Positions 51,706 through 60,781 of a stretch of 62,154 nucleotides of DNA are shown here, in pieces. This stretch comes from Stenotrophomonas maltophilia (GTDB lineage: Bacteria > Pseudomonadota > Gammaproteobacteria > Xanthomonadales > Xanthomonadaceae), in contig NZ_RXLZ01000026.1 in assembly GCF_003970865.1 (NCBI RefSeq), positions 1 through 62,154 on the forward strand, in the 5' to 3' direction. The position numbers and the translations under genes were made by a program. Position 1 is the first letter of the stretch, and each line of letters opens with the position of its first letter. The notes under the pieces are model-generated. The model was not told the origin of the DNA. It searched no databases and was given only the letters and a program-made list of their open reading frames with translations.

Positions 51706-52350
51706 ATGACGCCGAAATCCGCCGTAGTTTCGACCTCCGAAGATCCCGCTGCAGCCCATGCCGAGGCACAGCGACGGCGCATTCTGGACGCCGCCCAGAA
51801 GTGCTTCATCACCCGCGGATTCCATGCGGGTTCCATCGGCGACATCGCCGCCGAGGCCGAGATCAGCCAGGGGCTGATGTACCGCTATTTCGCCAACAAG
51901 CGCGCCTTGATCCTGGCCCTGATCGAGCGCCAGCTGCGCCACGACCAAGCCTCGATCAGCGCGATGCCGGCGGCCTCCGACCTGGTGGACGGGCTGCTGG
52001 AGTGCTACCAGCAATGGGCGCGTGGTGAGGTGCTGCCGATTCACGGCAATGCGATTGCCAGCGTGGCGCTGTATGCGGAGATCAACGCCGAGGCCCATCG
52101 CGATCCGGAGCTGGCCGGAGTGCTGCGTACCCATGACAAGCAGACCAGCGCAGCCATCCAGGCCTGGCTGCGCCAGCGCGATGCCAGCCTTGGCCGGGTT
52201 CTGGACGAAGAGCAGATTGCCGGCCGCACCCTGTTGCTGCGGTTGCTGGTGGAGGGCCTGGCGATGCGTGCCGTGCGCGATCCAGACCTGCCGCCGGCGC
52301 GGGTGCGCGCCCTGCTGGGCGATGCCATTGGGCGGGTGATGGCCGATTGA
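51706..52350 (+). CDS. TetR family transcriptional regulator
   Basis: A 214-residue TetR repressor. The HTH is typical: RRRILDAAQKCFITRGFHAG, then SIGDIAAEAEISQGLMYRYF. The C-terminal ligand domain is of the TetR_C type and gives no hint of the ligand. It is divergent from the receptor-phosphatase operon, with a palindrome between them. Likely it represses both its own gene and that operon. Confidence 0.92.
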   Translation: MTPKSAVVSTSEDPAAAHAEAQRRRILDAAQKCFITRGFHAGSIGDIAAEAEISQGLMYRYFANKRALILALIERQLRHDQASISAMPAASDLVDGLLECYQQWARGEVLPIHGNAIASVALYAEINAEAHRDPELAGVLRTHDKQTSAAIQAWLRQRDASLGRVLDEEQIAGRTLLLRLLVEGLAMRAVRDPDLPPARVRALLGDAIGRVMAD

Positions 52351-52420
52351 GCCACCCTCACACCGTCTCCCACCCCAGCGGTTCGATACTCGCGCGGTCC
52401 ACCCTTCCGAGGATCCTGCG

Positions 52421-53005
52421 ATGGCTGCACTGCTTGCCCGTAGCTGCCTGTCCGCGCTGTGCTGCCTGGCCCTGCCCGCCCTGGCCCAGGACGCCTCGTT
52501 CGGCTTCGGCGAACAAACCACCCGCACCGAACAGACCACACAATCCAGCAGCACCCAGACCCGGACCAGTGGCGCGATGACCACCCAGACCACCACCAGC
52601 GGCAGCTCGCAGTCCGGGACACGTAGCGAAAGTAAAGGGATGGACGTGGACTTCGGCTTCCACGACAACAGCGATGACTGGGGCCATGACCGCCGCCGCG
52701 ATGATCGCGATGTGCGCGACAGCGACCTGTTCGGCAGCTGGACACTGGGCCAGGAGAACGGCAGCAACTGCACCATCGAGCTGAAGAACATCGAGTGGTT
52801 CGGCGGCTACAGCGCTTATGTGCCTGCCGGCTGCCCGGATGGCTTCTTCCCGGCCAATCGCTGGGTGCTGTCGGGCAACCAGTTGCTGTTGACCGACACC
52901 AGCGACACCGTATACGGGCGCTTCCGCGCGTCGAGCGGAGGGCGTTGGTCGGGGTATCGTGAAACGGATGGGGCGCGCTTGTATCTCAATCCCAAGGGGC
53001 GCTGA
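52421..53005 (+). CDS. Exported AprI/Inh-type metalloprotease inhibitor protein
   Basis: A 194-residue protein with a signal peptide (cleavage near ALAQD). A Ser/Thr-rich linker (about 30-80) leads to a C-terminal domain. Its pattern FGSWTLGQENGSNCTIELKN, then GCPDG, then ANRWVLSGNQLLLTD, matches the Inh family that inhibits serralysin-type metalloproteases. The two Cys residues of the domain can form a disulfide. No serralysin gene is in the window. The next gene begins a base after its stop. Confidence 0.75.
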   Translation: MAALLARSCLSALCCLALPALAQDASFGFGEQTTRTEQTTQSSSTQTRTSGAMTTQTTTSGSSQSGTRSESKGMDVDFGFHDNSDDWGHDRRRDDRDVRDSDLFGSWTLGQENGSNCTIELKNIEWFGGYSAYVPAGCPDGFFPANRWVLSGNQLLLTDTSDTVYGRFRASSGGRWSGYRETDGARLYLNPKGR

Positions 53006-53006
53006 A

Positions 53007-54191
53007 GTGCCCTGTCCACGCAACCTGCCTGGCGTCGGTCGCTGGCTGCTGATGGCTGCGCTGCTGCCCGGCGCTGTGATCACCGCAACCAGCGCTGCAA
53101 CGCCGCCGTTGGCACCTGTCGAGGCCCGCGCACCGTTCGCGCCCGCGCCATTCGCCGGCAGTGACGGCGCGCGCCATCTCGCCTACGAACTGCACATCAG
53201 CAATTTCTATAGCGACACTGGCACGCTGGTCCCGCAGGGGCTGCAGGTGTTCGCCGACACGTCCGCGTCGCCGCTGTTGAAGCTGGATGCTGCGGCGCTG
53301 TCCGCATGGGCGCGCCCCGCCGCTGCCGACGGTGCACCACCCTCGATCGCTGCCGGCAAGCGCCTGGTCCTGTTCGTGTGGCTGACACTGCCAACGGATG
53401 CGCCGATTCCCCACGTGCTCCGCCACCACATCGATTTCGCCACAGAAAAAGTCGGAATCACCACGCTTGATGGCGCCGCGGTCAACGTCGCCACATCGGC
53501 GCTGCCGGTGCTCGGGCCACCGCTGAAGGGAGGCCGATGGCTCGCGCATGAAGGTCCGGGCTCTGCGCAGTCGCACCATTGGGGCAGCCTGGTGGCGGTG
53601 AATGGCGCGCTGACCATCCCGCAGCGGTTCGCGCTCGATCTGGTCGGCGTGGATGCACAGGGACGCGCGGTCCATGCCGCTCCCGAGCGCCTGCAGAAGA
53701 CGCGCCACCAGGATTGGGTGGGCTATGCCGCGCCGGTGATTGCCGTGGCCGACGGCGTGGTCCGCGATGTACGCGATGGCGAGCCGGAGCAGCCTCCCCT
53801 GGCCCCACAGCCCGAACCGGCGTCACTGACCAGCCACGGCCTGTTCGGCAATTACGTGGTGCTGGAAATTTCGCCCGGGGTGTTCGCCAGCTATGCCCAC
53901 CTGCGCACGGGCAGCATCAAGGTCAAGCCCGGCCAGCGCGTGCAGCGCGGGCAGGCGCTGGGCGCGCTGGGCCAGTCGGGCAACTCCGCGGCGCCCCATC
54001 TGCACTTCCAGCTGTCCAACGGCGTCCGCTTCGAAGGCTCGGAGGGCATGCCCTACGTCTTCGATCGGTTTCAGTACTTCGGCCCGGAAACCGAAGCGCA
54101 GCTGTTCGGCCAGGGTGAGCCCTGGACCGCGCTGTCCGCAGAGCCACGCCAGCAGCAACTACCACTCAACGATGTGGTGATCGGCTTCTGA
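53007..54191 (+). CDS. Exported M23 (LytM-type) peptidase
   Basis: A 394-residue protein. The best start is GTG at 53007, with AAGGGGCG upstream and a membrane-type signal segment following (GRWLLMAALLPGAVITA). The C-terminal domain has the M23 features YAAPVIAVADGVVRDV, NYVVLEISPGVFASYAHLR, and PHLHFQLS with the HxH zinc ligands. The first ligand motif (usually HxxxD) is unclear: RHQDW is at the right place but is not a clean match. It may cut peptidoglycan or a protein, or be inactive. Confidence 0.8.
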   Translation: MPCPRNLPGVGRWLLMAALLPGAVITATSAATPPLAPVEARAPFAPAPFAGSDGARHLAYELHISNFYSDTGTLVPQGLQVFADTSASPLLKLDAAALSAWARPAAADGAPPSIAAGKRLVLFVWLTLPTDAPIPHVLRHHIDFATEKVGITTLDGAAVNVATSALPVLGPPLKGGRWLAHEGPGSAQSHHWGSLVAVNGALTIPQRFALDLVGVDAQGRAVHAAPERLQKTRHQDWVGYAAPVIAVADGVVRDVRDGEPEQPPLAPQPEPASLTSHGLFGNYVVLEISPGVFASYAHLRTGSIKVKPGQRVQRGQALGALGQSGNSAAPHLHFQLSNGVRFEGSEGMPYVFDRFQYFGPETEAQLFGQGEPWTALSAEPRQQQLPLNDVVIGF

Positions 54192-54356
54192 GCACGCCTT
54201 CACGGCAGAATTCTGTGCATCCGATCACATGGCAGATGCGGTTGTTCCAGGACTCACACCCACATCACCCAGCTGTGGCGATAGATAACACATGCTCACG
54301 TAGCGTCATGCCGACGCCTCTTGCTACCGCCCTCGCCTCCAGTCACGCCACGCGCC

Positions 54357-56066
54357 ATGGACGAAGCCGACCGCCTGCTTGAAATCGACCGCCTGCACCT
54401 GCTCGACACGCCAGCCGAACCGGTGTTCGATGCAATCGTTGCTGCCGCCCGCGCAGCGACTGGCATGACCATGGGCCTGATCTCGGTGGTGGCTGAGGAG
54501 CGCCAATGGTTCAAGGCCAATATCGGGCTTGAAGGCGTCAGCGAGACTGCACGCGACATCTCGTTCTGTACCCACGCCATCGAGCAGGATGAACTGTTCG
54601 AGATCCCGGATGCCCGGCAGGACCCTCGCTTCTCCACCAATCCCCTGGTGACCGGCGGCCCGCGTATCCGTCACTACGCGGGAATCTCGCTTGGGTCGGC
54701 ACAGGGCGCCCGTATCGGAACACTGTGCCTGCTCGATCCGATGCCGGGCGTACTGTCGCCCTCGCAGCGCGAACTGATGGTGCATCTGGCGCGGGTCACC
54801 ACCCAGGTGCTGGAACAGCGCAGCACCCTGATGGCACAGGTCGGCCAGGCCAAGGCACTGCACCGCGAACTGAAACGAAGCGAGGACTTCCTGGAACGCA
54901 CCAACCGCGCGGCACGGGTGGGCGGCTGGGAGATGGACCTGCTCTCCCACGAAGTGCGCTGGACCCGCGAAACCAAGCAGATCCATGGCGTGCGCGGCAA
55001 CTATCAACCCACGTTCGACACCGCACTGTCCTTCTATCGGGAGGACAGTCGCAACATCATCCGCAGCGCGGTGCAGCGCTGCATCGATGAAGGCACCTCA
55101 TGGGAAGTGCAGCTGCCGATGACCACCGCCGATGGGCGCTCCATCTGGACCCGGGTGGTCGGTGGCCGTCAGCAGGTGGATGGGCACCCTCGCCTGGTCG
55201 GCGCCATCCAGGACATCACCGAGGAGCGTGCCGCGCTGGATGCCCTGGAGGCGAGCGAGACGCGCTACCGGCGCCTGTTCCACTACAGCCTTGGCCTGAT
55301 CTGCACGCACACGCTGGAGGGCGTGCTGACATCGGTGAACCCGGCGGCCGTGCAGTCGCTGGGCTTCGATGAGAGTCATATGATCGGGCGCAGCCTGTGT
55401 GATCTGATGCCTCCCGAGAAGCGTGCTGCGTTCAAGGCCTATCTCGCGCGGATCACGGTCAACCACACCGATGCCGGCGTCATCGAACTGATCGCCGCCG
55501 ATGGCACCCGCCATTTCTGGGCGTATCACAACGTGCTCGACAGTGAGGCCAACCCTCCCTATGTGCTGGGCCATGCGCAGGATGTGACCGCACTGCGGAT
55601 GCAGGAGCAGCAGCTGCGCGAGATGTCCTTCAAGGATCCGCTGACCCAGAGCTACAACCGCCGCTTCCTGCCACGCCTGGACGAGCTGGTTGATCAACCC
55701 TGGGCCTGCCTGATGTTCGATCTGGATCATTTCAAGCAGATCAACGATACGCAGGGCCATGCACGGGGTGACACGGTTCTGGTCGAGTTCGCCGCCTTCC
55801 TGCGCGCTCCATTGGGGGCAATGGAAAGCGTAGTGCGTATGGGCGGCGACGAGTTCATGGTGGTGCTGACCTGCCCGGAGCCCGGGAGGTTGGCCGCGCT
55901 GGAGCAGTGGTATACGCAGCAGGCCGGTCGGTCACCCACGCCCTTCTCACTGGGAGCGACCCACCACGCGCCGGGTGAGTCGGTGGCCGACACCCTGCAG
56001 CGTGCCGACAGTCGCCTGTACCGCGAGCGCGCACGCGTGCGCACGCACCCGCGACCTGCACCCTGA
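54357..56066 (+). CDS. Diguanylate cyclase with GAF-PAS-PAS-GGDEF
   Basis: A 569-residue cytoplasmic sensor. It has a GAF domain (about 15-150), two PAS domains (about 175-290 and 300-410) and a GGDEF domain (about 415-560) with an intact RMGGDEF active site. The inhibitory RxxD site is absent at its usual position (GAME instead), so c-di-GMP feedback is probably lost. There is no EAL domain and no membrane helix. The ATG at 54357 is used because it opens the GAF domain; an upstream TTG is less likely. It is convergent with macB. Signals are unknown; a c-di-GMP-responsive activator sits 20 kb upstream. Confidence 0.9.
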   Translation: MDEADRLLEIDRLHLLDTPAEPVFDAIVAAARAATGMTMGLISVVAEERQWFKANIGLEGVSETARDISFCTHAIEQDELFEIPDARQDPRFSTNPLVTGGPRIRHYAGISLGSAQGARIGTLCLLDPMPGVLSPSQRELMVHLARVTTQVLEQRSTLMAQVGQAKALHRELKRSEDFLERTNRAARVGGWEMDLLSHEVRWTRETKQIHGVRGNYQPTFDTALSFYREDSRNIIRSAVQRCIDEGTSWEVQLPMTTADGRSIWTRVVGGRQQVDGHPRLVGAIQDITEERAALDALEASETRYRRLFHYSLGLICTHTLEGVLTSVNPAAVQSLGFDESHMIGRSLCDLMPPEKRAAFKAYLARITVNHTDAGVIELIAADGTRHFWAYHNVLDSEANPPYVLGHAQDVTALRMQEQQLREMSFKDPLTQSYNRRFLPRLDELVDQPWACLMFDLDHFKQINDTQGHARGDTVLVEFAAFLRAPLGAMESVVRMGGDEFMVVLTCPEPGRLAALEQWYTQQAGRSPTPFSLGATHHAPGESVADTLQRADSRLYRERARVRTHPRPAP

Positions 56067-56091
56067 GACTCTCCCCGCAGCGGGTGCGGCC

Positions 56092-58035
56092 CTACTCCGC
56101 CGCCAATGCCTGGATCGGGTCGAGCTGTGCAGCACTGCGCGCCGGGAAGTAGCCGAAACCGAGCCCGATGGCAGACGAACATGCCAGCGCGGCGAGCACC
56201 GGCCCAGGCGTGAACAGGAACGGCACCCCCAGCGACAGCAGGCTGGACAAGGCGCCCACAGCCAACGCGAACAACACCCCCAGCACGCCACCGAACAGGC
56301 AGATCAACACGGCCTCGATCAGGAACTGGCGGAGGATGTCGCCCTGCCGGGCACCCACCGCCAGCCTCACACCGATCTCGCGCACGCGCTCCTTCACCGA
56401 CACCAGCATGATGTTCATCACCCCCACGCCACCGACCACCAGCGCCACCGCTGCAATGGCCGAAACCAGTGCCGCCATGGTCTGGCTGGACTTCATCACC
56501 GCCTTGCGGATCTGGTCGGCGTTGTAGATGAAGAAGTCACGCCGGCCGTGCAGGCGTTGCAGCTCCGCGCCCAGCGAGGCCTCCGCGGCGGTGGTTGGCA
56601 CGTCATCCCGCACGCGTACGGTGATGCTCTCCAGCCGCTGGCTGCCAAGCAGGCGCGAGGACGCGGAGGTGTACGGCACATACACCGTCGGCGTCGCCCC
56701 GCCGGCGAATGCGTTGGGGCCGACCACGCCGATCACTTCCACCGGCATGCCGCCCAGCAGCACCGTGCCGCCGATCGGATTGCCGTTGAACAATGCCTTG
56801 GCCGCCTTCTGGTCGACCACGCCCACCGCGCGATGCGCATCCACCTCGGCATCGGTGAAGAACCGGCCCGCCTTCAGCCGCAGCCCGCGCACACGCGGTA
56901 GATCAGCGCCCACGCCAAGCACCTGTGTGTTGGCGCGCCGGTTGCCCTGCAGTGCCGCCACCGAACCGCTCAGGTTGGGGCTTACGCTGTCCACGTAACT
57001 CAATGCGGCCAGGTGATCGGCATCGTCCACGACCAGCGTTTCAATCTCGGCCGAGCGCGGATCGCCGAAATCCGCACCCGGGAAGATGTCCAGCGTACTG
57101 GCACCCAGTTCGTTGATCTGTGACTCGACCTGCGCCTGTGCGCCCTTGCCCAACGCAACCACGGTCACCACCGCAGCCACGCCGATGATGATGCCCAGCA
57201 TGGTCAGCAAGGTGCGCAGCCGGTGGGCCAGCATCGAACGCACCGCCATCCGTGCTGCCTCCCGGACTGCATCCAGACGCGCGCGGCGCTCGGCGGCCGG
57301 TTCTGTGCTGCGCTCGGGCGAGGTGGCATTGCGTGCAACTGGAGGATCACCCGTACCGCGGTCGGATACGACCCGACCGTCTGCGATCTCGATCACGCGT
57401 GAAGCATGCGCGGCGATCGCCGCATCATGGGTCACCAGGATCACGGTATGGCCCTGCGCATGCAGGCGCTTGAGTTCCGCCATCACCTGCCTGCCGCTGG
57501 CATGATCCAGCGCGCCGGTCGGCTCATCGGCCAGCACGATGGCGCCGCCGTTCATCAGCGAACGCGCAATGGAAACGCGCTGCTGCTGGCCGCCGGACAG
57601 CTGGCTGGGCCGGTTCGTGGTGCGCTCCCCCAGCCCCAGTGTTCCCAGCAGCATGTGCGCACGGGTGGTGCGCGCATCGGCATCCACGCCGGCATAGACC
57701 GCCGGCAGCGCCACGTTCTCCGTGGCGCTCAGGTTCTCCATCAGGTTGTAGCGCTGGAAGATGAAGCCGAAATGCTCGCGACGCAGGTGCGCCAGTTCAT
57801 CCGGTGACATCTGCTCGGTTGCTGCGCCCTGCACGCGGTAGCTGCCTTCGGTTGGCCGGTCCAGGCAGCCCAGAATGTTCATCAGCGTGGATTTGCCCGA
57901 ACCGGACGGGCCGATGATGGCGATGAACTCGCCCGCCTCGATGCGCAGCGACACGTCCTTCAACACCACCACCTCGCCGGCGGCCGAGCGATAGGCGCGC
58001 GATACGCCATGCAGTTCCAGCAGCGCGTCGGCCAT
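56092..58035 (-). CDS. macB: MacB-type ABC transporter (ATPase-permease)
   Basis: A 647-residue protein. The N-terminal ATPase (1-225) has Walker [10 protein letters not shown], signature LSGGQQQRV, Walker [15 protein letters not shown] membrane part with four helices follows ([20 protein letters not shown] near 280 and three at the C-terminus) with a large periplasmic domain between. That is the MacB layout. It exports macrolides or peptides with MacA and an outer-membrane channel. GTG at 58041 overlaps the MacA stop; the ATG at 58035 is preferred. No outer-membrane gene is beside it. Confidence 0.94.
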   Translation of the reverse strand: MADALLELHGVSRAYRSAAGEVVVLKDVSLRIEAGEFIAIIGPSGSGKSTLMNILGCLDRPTEGSYRVQGAATEQMSPDELAHLRREHFGFIFQRYNLMENLSATENVALPAVYAGVDADARTTRAHMLLGTLGLGERTTNRPSQLSGGQQQRVSIARSLMNGGAIVLADEPTGALDHASGRQVMAELKRLHAQGHTVILVTHDAAIAAHASRVIEIADGRVVSDRGTGDPPVARNATSPERSTEPAAERRARLDAVREAARMAVRSMLAHRLRTLLTMLGIIIGVAAVVTVVALGKGAQAQVESQINELGASTLDIFPGADFGDPRSAEIETLVVDDADHLAALSYVDSVSPNLSGSVAALQGNRRANTQVLGVGADLPRVRGLRLKAGRFFTDAEVDAHRAVGVVDQKAAKALFNGNPIGGTVLLGGMPVEVIGVVGPNAFAGGATPTVYVPYTSASSRLLGSQRLESITVRVRDDVPTTAAEASLGAELQRLHGRRDFFIYNADQIRKAVMKSSQTMAALVSAIAAVALVVGGVGVMNIMLVSVKERVREIGVRLAVGARQGDILRQFLIEAVLICLFGGVLGVLFALAVGALSSLLSLGVPFLFTPGPVLAALACSSAIGLGFGYFPARSAAQLDPIQALAAE

Positions 58036-58037
58036 GC

Positions 58038-59219
58038 TCACATCCCCAGCAGGCTGGTGGGCTCGGCTTCCGCGCCGCTGGGCGCCTGCCCGACCACCAC
58101 GTTCTCGCCTGCCTTGAGGCCGGACAGGATCTGCACCGCAGTAGCGGTGCGCAGGCCGGTCGTCACCACGCGCTCGTGGACACGGCCCTTGGCATCGATC
58201 ACCTGTACGGTCGCGCGGTTGCCCGCCTTGTCGTCGCTCTCGGACACTGCCGTCAACGGCACCTGCAATGCATTGGCGGCGCGCGCCAGCTGGATCGTCA
58301 CCTTCACCGTCATCGACGGCTTCAGTTTCAGGCCCGGATTGGGTACGTCAAACAGCCCGGCGTAGTACACCGCCTTCGGCGTCTGCGCCGATCCGCCGGT
58401 ATTGCCGGTGGCCACGTCGGCAATCGACGACGGCGCAGGTTCAAGCTGCTGCAGATGCGATTCGTAGCGGCGTCCGCCCGGCCCCAGCGTGGAGAACCAC
58501 AGGGGTTGGCCAGGCGCGATCAGTTCGACATCGGCCTCCGCGATCTCGGTGCGAACCGTCATCGTGTCCATCTGTGCCAGCATCACGATGGTTGGCGTGG
58601 TCTGCATCGAGTTCAACGTCTGCCCGGCCTTGGTGACGATGGCCACGATGTAGCCGTCGGAAGGTGAGACGATGCGGGTGTAGCCCAGGTTGATCCGCGC
58701 GGTTTCCACCTGGGTCACCGCCTGGTCGATCTGTGCCTGCAGCGCTGCGACGTCCGAGCGCGCCGCTTCGCGCGCCACCCGTGCGGTCTCGAAACCTTCC
58801 TGCGAAACCAGCCGCGACGCCACCAGCTGCGCCTGGCGCTCATGCACGCGGATGGCCTGGGCATAGCGCGCCTGGCTGGCCGCATGTTGGGCACGCAGCG
58901 TGTTGGTAGCCGCTTCGGCGCTGCGCAGGGCGATGCGCTGCGGCTGCGAATCCACTTCGGCAATCAGGTCGCCAGCGTGCACGCGCTGGCCCAGCACCAC
59001 ATGCAGGCGCTTGACCTGGCCCGACACCTGCGCGCCCACCGCCACCAGTTCCTTGGGGTTGACCCGGCCAACGGCCTGCACGGTCTTTTCCAGGTCCGCC
59101 ACCCTTGCCGGGGCCGTGATCAGCACGGCATCATCACCTTCGGCAAACAGCCACCAGCCGGTGCCACCTGCAAGAAGCGCAACGATTGCGGCAATGATCC
59201 AGGTCCTGCGGTTGTTCAT
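58038..59219 (-). CDS. macA: MacA-type periplasmic adaptor
   Basis: A 393-residue membrane-fusion protein with an N-terminal anchor helix (TWIIAAIVALLAGGTGWWLF), two lipoyl-type halves (VSGQVKRLHVVLGQRVHAGD; RIVSPSDGYIVAIVTKAGQT), a coiled-coil hairpin between them, and a beta-barrel domain. It links MacB to an outer-membrane channel. The ATG at 59219 starts the anchor; an upstream frame to 59414 lacks sense. The stop is at the MacB start, so they are coupled. The 11-bp repeat array at 59373-59413 lies upstream. Confidence 0.93.
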   Translation of the reverse strand: MNNRRTWIIAAIVALLAGGTGWWLFAEGDDAVLITAPARVADLEKTVQAVGRVNPKELVAVGAQVSGQVKRLHVVLGQRVHAGDLIAEVDSQPQRIALRSAEAATNTLRAQHAASQARYAQAIRVHERQAQLVASRLVSQEGFETARVAREAARSDVAALQAQIDQAVTQVETARINLGYTRIVSPSDGYIVAIVTKAGQTLNSMQTTPTIVMLAQMDTMTVRTEIAEADVELIAPGQPLWFSTLGPGGRRYESHLQQLEPAPSSIADVATGNTGGSAQTPKAVYYAGLFDVPNPGLKLKPSMTVKVTIQLARAANALQVPLTAVSESDDKAGNRATVQVIDAKGRVHERVVTTGLRTATAVQILSGLKAGENVVVGQAPSGAEAEPTSLLGM

Positions 59220-59369
59220 CGGAAGGCTCGCATGCACGCAGCCACCGGATGTGACCGCAGAATCCGCAGTCTGGAAGGTGGTGGTGGATGTTTCTTGGAG
59301 CCACTGTGGAGATTGCATGGAGGCCGCACATCCGTTCAGGCACGGGGCCCGCTCCTGAACGGCATGGAT

Positions 59370-59413
59370 CGCGTCCACGAAATCTCGACACAATCTCGAC
59401 CAAGTCTCCATCA
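59370..59413. promoter_or_regulatory. 11-bp direct repeat array, candidate response-regulator site
   Basis: Four units start 11 bases apart: GTCCAC (59373), CTCGAC (59384), CTCGAC (59395) and CTCCAT (59406). The central 11-mers are AATCTCGACAC and AATCTCGACCA. Tandem 11-bp repeats are the usual binding pattern of OmpR/PhoB-type regulators. The array is between macA and the divergent membrane protein-regulator operon, so it can serve both. Confidence 0.7.
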
Positions 59414-59455
59414 ACGGCCCCTAGCCTTGTCGGCCTCGCCGACTGCGTCCCCGCC

Positions 59456-60013
59456 GTGCCCCTCCCGTTGCCAGACCTGCCTCCCATCGATGTCCGCCGC
59501 GCCTACCTTGCCTGGTGCGCGCCTTCACCGTGGCTGCTTGCACTGGTATTGGCGTCGACCAGCGCCTGGATGCTTGCCAGCGCGAACCCGGCGCCGCCCC
59601 TGCTGGCGGGTGCCGGTGCCGCCGCGCTGCTGTGGTTCCGCAGCGAAGGCCCCGGCCATTCGGCGCGCACGGGCACCCTGGCGTCGCTGGCGCTGATCGG
59701 TCTCGCGGCCTGGTCCGCCTCCAGCGCTGACGTGAGTCTCATGCCAGCAGGTATAGCGGCTGTCATGGTGGCTGCGTTGCTTGCCCTGCGCCTTCGGGCC
59801 TTGGTCCGCATGGCCCGCCGCCTGCAGGACCGGGTGGACGCAACGGGCATGGAATCACGGTGGAACAAGCTGCCTGCGGCCGTATCGACCCTGCTCGCAC
59901 AGCACCTGCGCGGAGCCGCAACACTGGCGCCCGCCCTGCAGCACACGCTGGTGCTGGCCACTCTCGCCTGGGCCGCCCACGAAGAAGCGCAGACCCTGGA
60001 ACGGCCACGATGA
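59456..60013 (+). CDS. Hypothetical membrane protein upstream of two-component genes
   Basis: A 185-residue protein with three or more hydrophobic segments (WLLALVLASTSAWMLASA; LLAGAGAAALLWF; SLALIGLAAWSA; MPAGIAAVMVAALLALRL). A GTG at 59456 is taken as the start because the frame upstream lies in the control region; no strong ribosome site is seen. The stop overlaps an ATG (ATGA at 60010-60013) in the frame of the response regulator, so it may be coupled to it. Function unknown; it might be a small sensor accessory. Confidence 0.55.
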   Translation: MPLPLPDLPPIDVRRAYLAWCAPSPWLLALVLASTSAWMLASANPAPPLLAGAGAAALLWFRSEGPGHSARTGTLASLALIGLAAWSASSADVSLMPAGIAAVMVAALLALRLRALVRMARRLQDRVDATGMESRWNKLPAAVSTLLAQHLRGAATLAPALQHTLVLATLAWAAHEEAQTLERPR

Positions 60014-60060
60014 CACCGTCGGCGGCGTTTCCCATTCCTCACTTGAAACCGCAGCATGCA

Positions 60061-60777
60061 ATGAAATCCGATGCCCGCACACGCCAGGCGCCTCTGGTGC
60101 TGATTGCCGAAGATGAAGGCGAAATTGCCGACATTCTCGGCGCCTACCTGGCCCGCTCCGGGCTGCGCAGCGCCCGCGCCGCCGACGGCGAAGCCGCCCT
60201 CACCAGCCACCGCCAGCTGCGCCCCGACCTGGTGCTGCTGGACGTGCAGATGCCGAAGATGGACGGCTGGCAGGTGCTGAGCGAGTTGCGCCGGCGCGGC
60301 AACACCCCGGTAATCATGCTCACCGCACTGGACCAGGACGTGGACAAGCTCACTGGCCTGCGCGTCGGCGCCGACGACTATGTGGCCAAGCCCTTCAATC
60401 CGGCCGAGATCGTCGCCCGTATCCAGGCGGTGCTGCGCCGTAGCGCGAAGCCCATGGCAGAAGAACCCAACGGGCTGATCCGGCAGGGGCCATTCGAGAT
60501 CGACCTGCGCAGCCATGAGGTTACCGTGCGCACCCATGACCACGTGCATGCTTTGAGTTTCACGCTCACCGAGTTCCGTCTGCTGGTGCACATGGCGCGC
60601 GCACCGCGCATGGTGCACAGCCGGCCGGATCTGCTCCAGAGCTGCCTGCCGGAAGGCGATGCGCAGGAGCGCACCGTGGACAGCCACGTCAGCAAGCTGC
60701 GCCGCAAGCTGGAGGAAGTCGGCGTCATCGGCATTCCCGCCACCATCCGCGGTGTCGGCTACCGCTTCCTGGACTGA
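60061..60777 (+). CDS. OmpR/BaeR-family response regulator
   Basis: A 238-residue regulator. The receiver domain has the acidic pair in IAEDEGE, phospho-acceptor Asp in VLLDVQMPKMDG and Lys in YVAKPFNP. A winged-helix output domain ends RKLEEVGVIGIPATIRGVGYRFLD. It is like BaeR/SmeR proteins. An earlier ATG at 60010, overlapping the previous stop with GGAACGG upstream, would add 17 residues; I cannot decide, but 238 is the usual length. It is followed 4 bases later by the sensor kinase. Confidence 0.92.
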   Translation: MKSDARTRQAPLVLIAEDEGEIADILGAYLARSGLRSARAADGEAALTSHRQLRPDLVLLDVQMPKMDGWQVLSELRRRGNTPVIMLTALDQDVDKLTGLRVGADDYVAKPFNPAEIVARIQAVLRRSAKPMAEEPNGLIRQGPFEIDLRSHEVTVRTHDHVHALSFTLTEFRLLVHMARAPRMVHSRPDLLQSCLPEGDAQERTVDSHVSKLRRKLEEVGVIGIPATIRGVGYRFLD

Positions 60778-60781
60778 ACCG

